Origin: Wolfiporia cocos
Lineage: Eukaryota > Basidiomycota > Agaricomycetes > Polyporales > Phaeolaceae
Assembly (NCBI GenBank): GCA_029448655.1
Contig: JACCLO010000005.1
Coordinates: 1,302,001 to 1,366,000, forward strand
Reading direction: 5' to 3'
Length of the DNA stretch: 64,000 nt
Shown here piece by piece: positions 21,107 to 31,278 of this stretch (position 1 is the stretch's first letter; each line of letters starts with the position of its first letter). Under the pieces are notes generated by a model. The model was given only the letters and a program-made list of their open reading frames with translations. It made no database searches and was not told the origin of the DNA. The translations under genes were made by a program, and so were the position numbers.

Positions 21107-24100
21107 TTACCCCCGCTTTAGGTTTCATCGTCCCTGATGAAACTATTCCTCATTGTGTACGTCCCAAGAGCGGTATAACGCGTGATGACGAAGTGTCAAA
21201 TACCGTTAAGTTGCTGCTTCAATTTTGTTAATTGAACAGGGATAAATGGGAGTTTCAGAACTTGTGGTGGAACCTGAGCGTGAATGGGATAGCGATTGTA
21301 TTCCTTATTGATGTAACGCGTGATAGCGAAGTGCTAAATGCCGTTACTAGCGGATTATCAACGCGTGATGACCGCAAGGTCAAATGCCATTGTTAGGGGA
21401 GGATAGTCTTGTTACTTGAGTGTATTGTCATTGTGCACGCGGATCCTAAGAGGAAGGGCTTTCCTGTTATCGCTGAAGGTGTTCTAGTGCCTTTTCGCGA
21501 CCTTTGTCGGATTGTTGCTTTTGCTTATGACGTTACTCGTAGTAGAAGGCGATATGGAAGTGGTCTACATATAGTGCCTTTGAGTCTACTAGTAATCTGT
21601 ATCTCCAATAGCTTGCCAAGCGTATTAGAGGGTGCATTGTGTCGTTGTACAGTTTTCTGATAGCATTGTGCGATATTCCTTAGAGTGAGGGCTTCACTGT
21701 TAGCTCTGGAGATTGTCTAGTTTCTCTTCAAGCCCTTGGGCGGATATGTTGCTTATGCGTAGTACCCATTGAGTGTAACATAGCGGTGTTTTTTCGACGT
21801 CTATTGCCTAGCGGTGAATGGGATTGCAAGTTCCTTCATTCGCGTGGCGGGTGTCTTAGGCTTTGTGCTTGTACAGGGGTAATCCTACTTTGTACGACTT
21901 ATGCGGTTGAACGGTTATTAAAGGACGTCGCCTTATGAACGTTTATGAGGCGTCGCCTCCCTAGTATCGCAAGTACTAAGCGTGAGACATTTGTCAATGC
22001 CCATTTTGTTACAGGGGTTGTGTCCCCTAGTTAGATTGCTTCTATGTAGCGATCTCTTCGGAGTCGTAAGTTCCGGAATGAAGCTGTGCCTTCGTAGTTG
22101 TGTGCACTATTTGTTAACGAGTAGGCTTCTCGTGTAAAACCCCATAGTATAGGTACTAATCATTGTGCATTATGGTCAATGCTTATGATTGTATTCCCTA
22201 GACTGTAGTGTCGTTGCCGTAGTGAGGCCTTATTGGGTAACCGTGAGAACATACATCCTTGTCAGGAGTTGTCTCGTATAGGTATATCACGTAAGGGCTG
22301 AGGTCACGTAGTGGCGATGACGGTAGTTTCCAATGTGCTTGTATGTCGTTAAAGTCGTTCTTCGATTGAGTATGACATTGTAAGCATGGGAACTGGGATG
22401 ATCGTTGGGGAAGGATATATTTTGCTATTGGATAGATAGCTACTATATTCCTATTACAGGGTTGTCGTCCGTATACGAATAGGACAGTACGAGCATGAAT
22501 GAGGGTAATCAGGCCTCTTAGTGCATGTCGTTTGTTGCTTTAATGACCGTAAGGTACATTTGTAAGCGTGGGATAGTGGACTTGTTAAGGTCCTAGGTGC
22601 GAAATTAGGGTTTCCACCCCCTCTTTCACGTTTGATCTCCCGATCAAACCTATCCAGATGGTTTTGGTTTTTAAAGAGGTTAAACCGCCTCTATACCCAG
22701 ATAAGGGTGGGTGGATGTGGGCCGAAGGTATTCTTGACGTATATCCGTATACGGCTGTATCCAGTAGTCGCTCGCATATGCGACCAGATTTTTATACTAA
22801 GGTTTCCAAGCCCTAGTTTGTCGGAATCGAAGGGTTTTCCAGGCCCATATTCGATGTAGTGACGAGATGTAATCCTTTCTTGGCGTAAGGATACAGATCC
22901 GGATTTATTTATTACGCGTCTCGACGGCGTAGGTTTCCGTAAACCAAGCAATTAAATGATAACCGATTGCCAAATCGGCTTGATTGTCCTAATAAGGGGG
23001 GTTCCCTTGTTATCTCTGGAAGTTTTCGAGTGCTTCTTCGAGACCTTTTGCGGACGATCGCATTGTATTGCTGAGGTGTATTTTTCGAATTCGGTTATTC
23101 TCCCCACAGAGAAAAGTTGAATTGAAGTGAAATCAAAGGTGAGGTAGCTAGCCTCGTGACGAATTTTGCAATTGGCGTGCGAAATTGTCGATTTCAATAC
23201 AGGGGGGGACCGGTTTGGAACCGGTTGTGAATTCGGCGATTGTGCGAGAATGCCGAATGAAGTGTGATTCTAGAAGCCTTTCGGCCTCCGCTACACTTCA
23301 AGGGAACGCGTATCAATAGCGTGTGTCCCTTGTTTTCCTTTCCTCTAACCCAGATTGCCAGATTCAATGAAGTAATCTTGTTGCGATCTGTTTGTACGTG
23401 GGTGGCTGGTGGAAACAGCGCTGTACCCAAATATTTATAGACGCTTGTCAGACGTCTCTTCCCAAACGGATGGTAATTTCCTTGTCAGGAATTCCATTAC
23501 CGAAAGGGGTGCCCCCGTTCAAAGGTTCTTATGACATGTGACCAAATGACTAATGCTCAATAACCCGAATCCCCTTTTCAGGAGCGAAGACCGTGAGGTC
23601 AAACGGGCGCCGATAGATTATGTGAATCTTAATCGACTTGGTAATAGGTATTCCCACAGTAATGGTAGTGAATGCGTATACTATACCTAACGTACATGTT
23701 CCTACGTCGAAGAAAGGTACTAGTATCGTTTTTCGATTGACTTATTGTACCTAAGACGTAAAGGGTTGCTTATCTATGTGCATAGCGACCCTAACCAGGT
23801 TAGATAACCTGGGAACCAGACGGTGACGTAGGAGTCCAAAGGTTATATACATTGCAAACAAGCGGTTACTAAAGCTAATACAAGTATTGCTATCTAAGGA
23901 GCCGCCTAGACTACATATTAACTACTGACTTGATTGGGATACCAAGGAACCTAAGAAAGAGCGAGTCATCAGCGATCAACGCTGAGTGGTCATGTCTAAC
24001 ACAAGAAGAACGGGGGCATGGTTAGGGGCAACTCTTGAACGTTGCCGCGCGGAAGTAGCCCTGCAGGTGCCTTCGTGGATGCGCATAACCCAGTGCCAAA

Positions 24101-24963
24101 AGGCGGAGATATTCGCATGCATCTTGAAGCAGAGGCGCTCACTCCTGGGGTAGGGTTGGAGGAATGGTACAGGAGAGAGATACACGACCCGCCTTTCTCA
24201 AGGGCGAGCCGGAAAGTGGATTGCAGTATTGCACCACGATCCTTTCCACGCCTCAACGGCGAGGCTTGCCATGTTAGGCCCCTCTTGTGTCCATCAAGGG
24301 CAACTCCTCTGTCGATCAAAGATCGCGCTTTAACGAGCGCTCCACACATCTAGGATGGTGGGCTACGCCGCAGGCTTCCAGAGAGACCCTCAGATCCAGT
24401 TTCCCGAGGTGAGCACGCCGAGCCGCCCGGAGGACTGACGCTATTGGCTACCGCTCAGTGACCTAGGCCGGCACGACCTTGCGAGTCGCACCACCCCACC
24501 GCTTTAGTCCACTAGGGACGACAAAGCGGGCCCCCTTACGCCTAGGGAACAGCTTGGAAGATTCCCTTGCCGCCATAATGGCGACCCTACTGGTAGAGAT
24601 GGGTCCCTGAACAGGGATTGCCATGTCAGGGGGTTGGGCGCACACAGGCAGACCGTCCCCTTTTCCCAATAGGCGGGTCTCAACCGCTGGCAGCCACAAT
24701 CCTTGTCAGGATGGGCCGCCTCTCCTTAACCCTGGAGTCCAGGTTTGCAGAGCCGCACCGCTGATTAGGCAGGCGCAGCCCCACTGGTTGGCAGGGGAAT
24801 CAAACCCCCGCCGAGTATCCCCCTAGATCCCATACCATTTAGCATACATCCCTTGCCAGGAATGCAGAGGCTGAGCGGGCGCGCATCTCAGACACCTGCA
24901 GGAGGAAAAACCCCAGGCGCAACCAGTTAAGGAGGCGCAGGGGGGTAGGAAGTTCTATTCTTA
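21107..24963 (-). other. Non-coding interior of the nested element
   Basis: No frame beyond ~120 codons on either strand and none resembling Gag or Pol. It has three copies of a ~32-bp motif around ACGCGTGATRRCGAAGTG ending in CCGTTA, at about 21176, 21314 and 21359. Each has a short internal inverted repeat whose bases differ between copies. The end near 24000-24960 is GC-richer than the AT-richer middle. Confidence 0.75.
24951..24961 (-). promoter_or_regulatory. Self-priming primer-binding site of nested element
   Basis: Minus strand reads AGAATAGAACT, 2 bp inside the 5' LTR. It is the exact reverse complement of AGTTCTATTCT within the same LTR (25166-25176 on the opposite strand), about 32 bp downstream of the TATTTAA box at 25202-25208, where the transcript should start. 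That is the Tf1-type self-priming layout. Confidence 0.8.
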
Positions 24964-25761
24964 TGACACAGATCTATCCTGTGGGACTCACCTAGTCGCT
25001 ATCCTGAGGTACTAGGGCGACTAGACGAGGAAGACGGACCCAGTGCAGCAGTTGCTAGTGGAATAGTAGCGCAGCCGCAAACCAGACGAAGCTTGGGACT
25101 ACCAATGGTAGTCCTCTGGGAGTACCTATGGTACTCCGCGGGTGGGCATTCGTGGTAACGACGATAGAATAGAACTGAAGTATGGAGCGCTTGGCTCCTA
25201 CTTAAATACATGTATGCGGAGAGGTCATGTGCTACTGTATAGTACTACCTTTCCGGGTTATGCGGCTTTGCCAAGGGGCGAAGCTTATCTTATCTATGTG
25301 TTTATGATCCTATCTACAATGGCCGTGTGGGCCGGTAATGGCCGCACCAATAGTAAGAGAGGAGGTTTATTATTATCTGTGATAAACGCGGGCACAGCCC
25401 GGGTATTGATGGCCGTAAAGGCCGACCCAATAGTACAAGGCCGCGAGGCACTGTTTGTACATGTGGACATTATTATGCGAGCGTGCCTCGCTCGGCCTAT
25501 CATTATGATCTAGGATCTATGACGTGGCTGGTCTTGCTCTGACGGGCGAGACCTGTATGACGTAGCTGTAGTGTTGCTATTGGACGTGGTTGTACCGTAG
25601 CGTTACGTAAGCTGGTCATGTGGTTGATAAGCCCAGTTAAGAGCTTGTCGTTGTGGCAATGGGAGTTAACCCGTAGATAACTGGTAGTTAGACGTATAAA
25701 TCCCAGGTAAATTGCTATAATCATAGGAAAAATGCTGTAAGCCCCAGATAAATCTGTGACA
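24964..25761 (-). repeat. 5' LTR of nested element
   Basis: 798 bp, identical to 20309-21106 as read. Contains a TATA-like box (25202-25208) and the predicted transcript start near 25176. Open frames of 70-123 codons inside it are shadows. Confidence 0.93.
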
Positions 25762-26132
25762 CTCCCATCATCTCCGATGCGCTCAATTCCTGCCATTCCT
25801 GTGGCGCCCGAAGGCTGATTCGTATTTCCATCGGCATCGGAAGTTCTGTTGATGGTTTCGTTTTCGGTCAACGTCGCGGTTGACATCGGAGGGATTTCTC
25901 CGAATCGTTCGAACGCTTCACGCGTTATTTCCCAAGCGGTCGTTCCTGCGGAGGGGTATACTTGTACCCACTTCGATGCCCTATCTTCTCTGGGGATGAC
26001 AACAATTCCTCCGCGGTTACGGAAGGCTCCAATGGTGTCAGTCCACTCGTATCGGTTGAGTCTGTAGACTCCCTGAATGTCCTCGGGCAAGAGTTCAATC
26101 AGTCGTGCTGGGAATTCTGGTCCAAATATCAT
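25762..26132 (-). pseudogene. gag: Gag, N-terminal ~123 codons (split gene)
   Basis: ATG at 26130-26132, 35 nt downstream of the primer site, begins a frame starting MIFGPEFPARLIELLPED. It continues to the CTCCC duplication and is in phase with the remainder of Gag beyond the nested element. This N-terminal domain is not a standard Gag motif I recognise. The same frame is also open upstream of the ATG into the LTR. Confidence 0.8.
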
Positions 26133-26166
26133 ATGCCCTTGCACCGTAGTAGGTGAGGGAGTGATA

Positions 26167-26178
26167 TAGCTCGACCTT
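26167..26178 (-). promoter_or_regulatory. Self-priming primer-binding site of gypsy element
   Basis: Minus strand reads AAGGTCGAGCTA, 1 bp from the 5' LTR. It is perfectly complementary (12 nt) to TAGCTCGACCTT in the LTR (26504-26515). No match to a tRNA 3' end (TGG...) is present at the LTR boundary. Confidence 0.85.
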
Positions 26179-26179
26179 C

Positions 26180-26887
26180 TGTTACGGGTCGAATACCCGT
26201 TCGTATATTCGAGTCGCGAATATAGATCGTTCTTCTGCACGTAGGCACGCTGCCGTATGCAAGGCAAATACTCGTTAGATGCCTTCGGGTCCTAAGTGAA
26301 GTCCTTAGGAGATCGGTTAATATCCAATACGCGTTAGAGGATATAATCTGTTCAAGTGCGAGTCGAATAGAATATAAGACTCGCCTAAGTCCGAGAAGTC
26401 AGTGTGCACTTCGAGGACTTAGTCGTTCGATTGCTCGAGTGAGAAATACTGAGCGTAGTTTCCTACGTTTGAGAACGAGTATAAGACTTCTTGTTTATAC
26501 AACAAGGTCGAGCTAAAGAGCCTCGACAGTAAATACATGAGTTTATATACTACGTTGGGTTTTAGGGGTCAAGCCTGTCCCAGATGTCACCGATACTATC
26601 TACGCTATAGTACCAAATGTTTGATAGGTATGTAGTGATATACCTGAGACGATAGATAGGAATGATGGCGGTTGAACACCATCTGTTAGCTAATAAATGA
26701 TGAACACAGAATGATAGCAGAGTTGGATCTGCCAAAGATGAAACGCGCCCTATAGACTAGTACAACCGGGGGTACGCCCAGTAGAGTCACGAGTAGCCAG
26801 GGGAGTTGGTTGCGCAACAAGTCCCTGTATCGTATTCGTCCAATGGTGAGTTCTGTCGATATTCGAAAAATTAGAATAACCGTAACA
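26180..26887 (-). repeat. 5' LTR and promoter of gypsy element
   Basis: 708 bp, TGTTACGG/CCGTAACA termini. TATATAAA (26542-26549, minus) lies about 34 nt upstream of TAGCTCGACCTT, which is therefore the predicted 5' end of the RNA and the self-primer. Confidence 0.95.
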
Positions 26888-27133
26888 GTATTACAAGCGA
26901 AGCGACGATGAGACCGAGGATCAGCAAGGTGTCAGAAGTGGCTGAGCAGGCAGAGACAAGAGACAAAAGAGGCAAGTTGGGAAACCCATGGGTAATGCAC
27001 AGGATATTCATGGGGGATCCACAGGTAACTTAAAAAAACCTGATTATCTGAAATAGGCACACATGGATTGGAATAATATATTGAAGTGGAAAACACAGTG
27101 TGACCGTGGCGAAGCCACGGGTAATTAAGCTAG

Positions 27134-28155
27134 TCTATAAGTAATGGGGGCTCGCGTGGGAGGCGTCGCGTGTCGCTCGCGTTTTGCGCACCTGGCGTCC
27201 ACGTTCGCCGCGTGGTGTCCATGCGCGTCGTCAATCCTGCTCCCATTAGTTAGGGCGCCTGGCGCCTGTGAATTCCCACGCCCAGTGCCTGCAAGGCGCG
27301 CTGCTAGCTCGCGTTTTGCACGCTGTTCCTACCCCGCACCACGGGGATTCGTGCCACGGGGATTCATACCCCACACCACGGGGATTTGTTCCCACACCAC
27401 GGGGATTCGTGGCCCATTCCATGGGGGTTTGTGGCCCATGCCACAGGGATTTGTGTCCTGTGGCATGGGGATTTTGTAATGTAAATACCCCACCCCACGG
27501 GGATTTGTACCCCATGCCACAGGTATTTGCACCCCAATGCCATGGGGATTTGTGCCCCATGCCACAGGGATTTGTGCTCTGTATCATGGAGATTTGTGCC
27601 CCGTGCCACGGGGATTTGTGCCCCATGCCACGGGGATTTGTGCCCTGTGCCACGGGGATTTGTGTCCTGAGCCACGGGGATTTTGTAATGTAAATACCCC
27701 ACACCACGGGGATTTGTACCCCATGCCACAGGGATTTGTGCTCTGTATCATGGAGATTTGTGCCCCATGCCACGGGGATTTGTGCTTTGTGCCACGGGGA
27801 TTTATGCCTCATGCCACGGGGATCTTTGTAACATAAATGGCCTGTGCTGTAGATGCCTGCCAAAAGATTGCAAAAAAATGAAGAACATTTTGACACCACA
27901 TTACACAGTATTACAAGCAAAGCGATGATGAGACCGAGGATCAGCGAGGTGTCAGAAGTGGCTGAGCAGGCAGAGACAAGAGACAAAAGAGGGAAGTTGG
28001 GGAACCCATGGGTAATGCACATGAAATTCATAGGGGATCCACAGGTAACTTAAAAAAAACCCTGATTATCTGAAATAGGCACACATGGATTGGAATAATA
28101 TATTGAAGTGGAAAAAGCGGTGTGACCGTGGCAAAGCCACGGGTAATTAAGCTAG
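27134..28155 (+). mobile_element. Helitron-like unit 3
   Basis: Starts TCTATAAGTAATGGGGGC, contains minisatellite array 3, and ends with hairpin CCGTGGC-AAA-GCCACGG, spacer and CTAG at 28152-28155. Confidence 0.75.
27331..27824. repeat. 22-bp GC-rich minisatellite array 3
   Basis: Same unit as arrays 1, 2 and 4, followed by the shared segment ending in TTTTGACACCACATTACACA. Confidence 0.92.
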
Positions 28156-28463
28156 TCTGAACTATAATGGGAGCTCGCGCCGTAGGCGCTCGCGTGCAGC
28201 TAGCGTGCAGCTAGCGTGTCGCTCGCGTGTCGCTCGCGTTTTGCGCACATGGCGAGCACGTTTGCCGCGTGGCGGCGCCTGTAGGGCGCCCATCAAGTGC
28301 GCGCCGGTGCCTGCAAGGCGCGCGTGCCGGTTGCAAAGGTGTTACAAGCGAAGCGACGACGAGGCCGAGCGTTAGCGAGGTGGAGGAGTGGCTGAGCGGG
28401 CAGAGATAAGCAATACAAGTTCTAAATACAAAATTGTGGCGAAGCCACAGGTAATTAAGCTAG
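28156..28463 (+). mobile_element. Helitron-like unit 4 (short, no minisatellite)
   Basis: 308 bp from TC (28156) to CTAG (28460-28463) with the TGTGGC-GAA-GCCACA hairpin. It has the conserved GC-rich head and the ACAAGCGAAGCGACGACG tail but lacks the minisatellite. Confidence 0.75.
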
Positions 28464-29732
28464 TCTATAAGTAATGGGAGCTCGCGCCGTAGGCGCTCAC
28501 GTGTCGCTAGCGTGCAGCTAGCGTGTCACTCGCGTTTTGCGCACATGGCGAGCACGTTTGCCGCGTGGCGTCCATGCGCGTCGTTGATCCTCCTCCCATT
28601 AGATAGGGCGCCTGCCATCCGCGGAGTTGGCCGGTGGATTCCCACGCCCGGCGCCTGAAAGGCGCGCGCGCTGTTTCTGCTCGGCACCACGGGGATTCGT
28701 GCCCCATGCCACGGGGATTCGTGCCCCACACCACGGGGATTCGTGCCCCACACCATGGGGATTCGTGGCCCATTCCATGGGGGTTTGTGGCCCATGCCAC
28801 AGGGATTTGTGTCCTGTGGCATGGGGATTTTGTAATGTAAATACCCCACCCCACGGGGATTTGTACCCCATGCCACAGGTATTTGCACCCCAATGCCATG
28901 GGGATTTGTGCCCCATGCCACAGGGATTTGTGCTCTGTATCATGGAGATTTGTGCCCCGTGCCATGGGGATTTGTGTCCTGTGGCACGGGGATTTGTACC
29001 CCATGCCACAGGGATTTGTATCCCAGTGCCACAGGGATTTGTGCCCCGTGCCACGGGGATTTGTGCTCTGTGCCATGGAGATTTGCGCCCTGTGCCACGG
29101 GGATTTGTGTCCTGTGGCATGGGGATTTTGTAATGTAAATACCCCACACCACGGGGATTTGTACCCCGTGCCACAGGGATTCGTGCCCTACACCACAGGG
29201 ATTTTTGGCCCATGCCATGGGGGTTTGTGCCCCATGCCACAGGGATTTGTGCCCTGTGCCACGGGGATTTGTGTCCTGTGCCACGGGGATTTGTGTCCTG
29301 TGCCACGGGGATTTTGTAATGTAAATACCCCACACCACGGGGATTTGTGCCCCACACCACAGGGATCTGTGCCCTGTGCCATGGGGATTTATGCCTCATG
29401 CCACGGGGATTTTTGTAACATAAATGGCCTGTGCTGTAGATGCCTGCCAAAAGATTGCAAAAAATGAAGAACATTTGACACCACATTACACAGTATTACA
29501 AGGGAAGCAACGATGAGACCGAGGATCAGTGAGGTGTCAGAAGTGGCTGAGCAGGCAGAGACAAAAGAGGCAAATTGGGGAACCCATGGGTAATGCACAG
29601 GAAATTCATGGGGGATCCACAGGTAATTAAAAAAAACCCTGATTATCTGAAATAGGGACACATGGATTGGAATAATATATTGAAGTGGAAAAAGCAGTGT
29701 GACCGTGGCGAAGCCACGGGTAAGTAACCTAG
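28464..29732 (+). mobile_element. Helitron-like unit 5
   Basis: Starts TCTATAAGTAATGGGAGC, contains minisatellite array 4, ends with hairpin CCGTGGC-GAA-GCCACGG and CTAG at 29729-29732; the spacer is slightly diverged (TAAGTAAC). Confidence 0.75.
28681..29413. repeat. 22-bp GC-rich minisatellite array 4
   Basis: Longest of the four arrays, about 33 units of the 22-bp family. Confidence 0.93.
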
Positions 29733-30016
29733 TCTAAGAGTAATGGGAGCTCGCGTGGGAGGCGTCGCGTGTCGCTAGCGTGTCGCGCACGAGAATCGCA
29801 CATGGCGAGCACGTTTGCCGCGTGGCGGCGCCTGTAGGGCGCCCATCGAGTGCGCGCCGGCGCCTGCAAGGCGCGCGTGCTGGTTGCAAAGGTATTACAA
29901 GCGAAGCGACGACGAGGCCGAGCGTCAGCGAGGTGGAGGAGTGGCTGAGCGGGCAGAGATATATAATAACTCCTAGAAATACAAAATTGTGGCGAAGCCA
30001 CAGGTAATTAAGCTAG
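29733..30016 (+). mobile_element. Helitron-like unit 6
   Basis: 284 bp, TCTAAGAGTAATGGGAGC to CTAG (30013-30016). Nearly identical to unit 7, which follows directly. Confidence 0.75.
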
Positions 30017-30300
30017 TCTAAGAGTAATGGGAGCTCGCGTGGGAGCCGTCGCGTGTCGCTAGCGTGTCGCGCACGAGAATCGCACATGGCGAGCACGTTT
30101 GCCGCGTGGCGGCGCCTGTAGGGCGCCCATCGAGTGCGCGCCGGCGCCTGCAAGGCGCGCGTGCCGGTTGCAAAGGTATTACAAGCGAAGCGACGACGAG
30201 GCCGAGCGTCAGCGAGGTGGAGGAGTGGCTGAGCGGGCAGAGATATATAATAACTCCTAGAAATACAAAATTGTGGCGAAGCCACAAGTAATTAAGCTAG
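30017..30300 (+). mobile_element. Helitron-like unit 7
   Basis: 284 bp, near-identical direct duplicate of unit 6, ending CTAG at 30297-30300. Confidence 0.75.
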
Positions 30301-30559
30301 TCTATTAATAATGGGAGCTCGCGTGGGAGCGGTCGCGTGGAGCGCACCTGGCATCCACGTTTGCCGCGTGGCGTCCGGAGGGCGCCCATTAAGCGCTCGC
30401 CGGCGCCTGCAAGGTGCGCGTGCCGATTGCAAGATTTTACAAGCGAAGTGACGACGAGACCGAGCGTTAGCGAGGCGGAGGAAGTGGCTGAGCGGGCAGA
30501 GACTAAAATATATTTCTAAGACATAACGTTTGTGGCGAAGCCACAGGCAATTAAGCTAG
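30301..30559 (+). mobile_element. Helitron-like unit 8
   Basis: 259 bp, TCTATTAATAATGGGAGC to CTAG (30556-30559). Its last ~100 bp resemble unit 1 (CTAAAATATATT and CTAAGACATAACG before the hairpin) more than the other units. Confidence 0.72.
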
Positions 30560-31270
30560 TAGATTTGAAGGCGAAAGTCAAGCACGCGATGGCGGCACTT
30601 ACGGAACCGTAAATGGAGACCCTGTTTGAGAGGAGAGGTCCATCGTGAGAGAGCGTGCTACCATCACTGCCAGCTGTACTATTGTGATATCGTGCTGGAT
30701 CTTGTCTCCTCTTGCTTGACTTGCTCCTGGAGTCGCTACTCCCAGAAGCGAGAATCCTTTGAAAATTCCCCAAGTCAAGGTCAGCCACCAGCAGTGTTGA
30801 TCGAAGACATAGCAAGACCAGATAGATGGACAGAAGCCCGTGACACGCAAATTGCCAAGAGGTTTTGAGCCGTTTCAGTATAAGAAGTAGCCTAGACGGG
30901 CCACGACGGCATTCACTGGAGTGCCTTCGCATGTAGCAAGCATACTCTCGATCAATGTTCGTTGGCATGAACCTTCGTCATCTATCTTCGAGGATGTGTA
31001 ATGGTCTTGTTTGTTGATCATCAACTTTATGTAAGCTTGCACCGTTGTTAATTCGTCTACCAAATGTGCAGTACAGAATGTTCATACTTGCCTACCAAAC
31101 CTCCACATTCGCAGAGTACCTCATGCAGTCCATCAGTATCAACCGCGCTTGTTGTCGTGCTGGGGAGACTTCCGCCCCAAGGTCGCCACATCCATCGTCG
31201 TTCATCAGGATCAGTCAGAACTCTGGTGCAAGCGTAATAAAGGTAAACGGGCAATGTACAGCTGCACCTG
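30560..31270 (-). pseudogene. Unrecognised degenerate gene, right part of copy A
   Basis: Resumes the sequence interrupted at 11268; homologous to about 39593-40310 in copy B. Minus-strand open pieces of up to 150 codons do not form one frame and match no family I know. Confidence 0.35.
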
Positions 31271-31278
31271 TATGGCAC

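Larger units (their letters stand above)
20309..25761 (-). mobile_element. Non-autonomous LTR element nested in gag
   Basis: Flanked by the 5-bp duplication CTCCC (20304-20308 and 25762-25766). The two 798-bp LTRs (20309-21106 and 24964-25761) are identical on reading, so this is the youngest insertion in the window. The interior of 3857 bp has no retroviral domain and no long ORF. A self-complementary primer site adjoins the 24964 LTR and a purine-rich tract (AAAGCGGGGGTAA) adjoins the 21106 end, fixing the orientation as minus. This is a large retrotransposon derivative (LARD-like). Confidence 0.92.
12967..26887 (-). mobile_element. Young Ty3/gypsy chromovirus with dUTPase and third ORF (host of a nested element)
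   Basis: Flanked by the 5-bp direct repeat GTATT (12962-12966 and 26888-26892). The LTRs (12967-13674 and 26180-26887, 708 bp each) appear to differ at one base (CACA versus CGCA in GTTGCRCAAC), so the insertion is recent. In minus-strand order it has the 5' LTR, self-priming site, gag (split by the element at 20309-25761), pol, a third ORF, a polypurine tract and the 3' LTR. Net length without the nested element is about 8.5 kb. The chromodomain and Tf1-type priming place it in the chromovirus/Tf1-sushi group. Confidence 0.95.
12040..27133 (+). mobile_element. Helitron-like unit 2, split by the gypsy element
   Basis: Starts TCTATAAGTAATGGGAGC at 12040. Its sequence up to 12966 continues at 26888 after the 13.9-kb retrotransposon, and it ends with the hairpin CCGTGGC-GAA-GCCACGG plus spacer and CTAG at 27130-27133. 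Minisatellite array 2 is inside. The uninterrupted insertion-site sequence is still visible in unit 3 near 27905, as CACAGTATTACAAGC. Confidence 0.75.
11269..30559. mobile_element. Composite ~19.3-kb insertion: tandem Helitron array with nested retrotransposons
   Basis: The left flank ends CTGTACGAT and the right flank resumes with GATTTGAAGGCG. Copy B at 39583-39602 reads CTGTACGATTTGAAGG without interruption, giving an empty-site comparison. The block contains eight head-to-tail Helitron-like units; unit 2 contains the gypsy element at 12967-26887. Confidence 0.85.

Noticed and set aside
24770..24815. tRNA-like T-arm (GGGGGTTTGATTCCCC on the minus strand)
   Set aside because: No matching acceptor stem, D-arm or anticodon arm at the right distance.
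11479..29413. CRISPR-like regular repeats
   Set aside because: Eukaryotic context, no unique spacers, repeat units abut with no spacer, and no cas genes.
27246..29486. Frames of 189-295 codons on the minus strand over arrays 3 and 4
   Set aside because: Same minisatellite artefact; both strands equally open.
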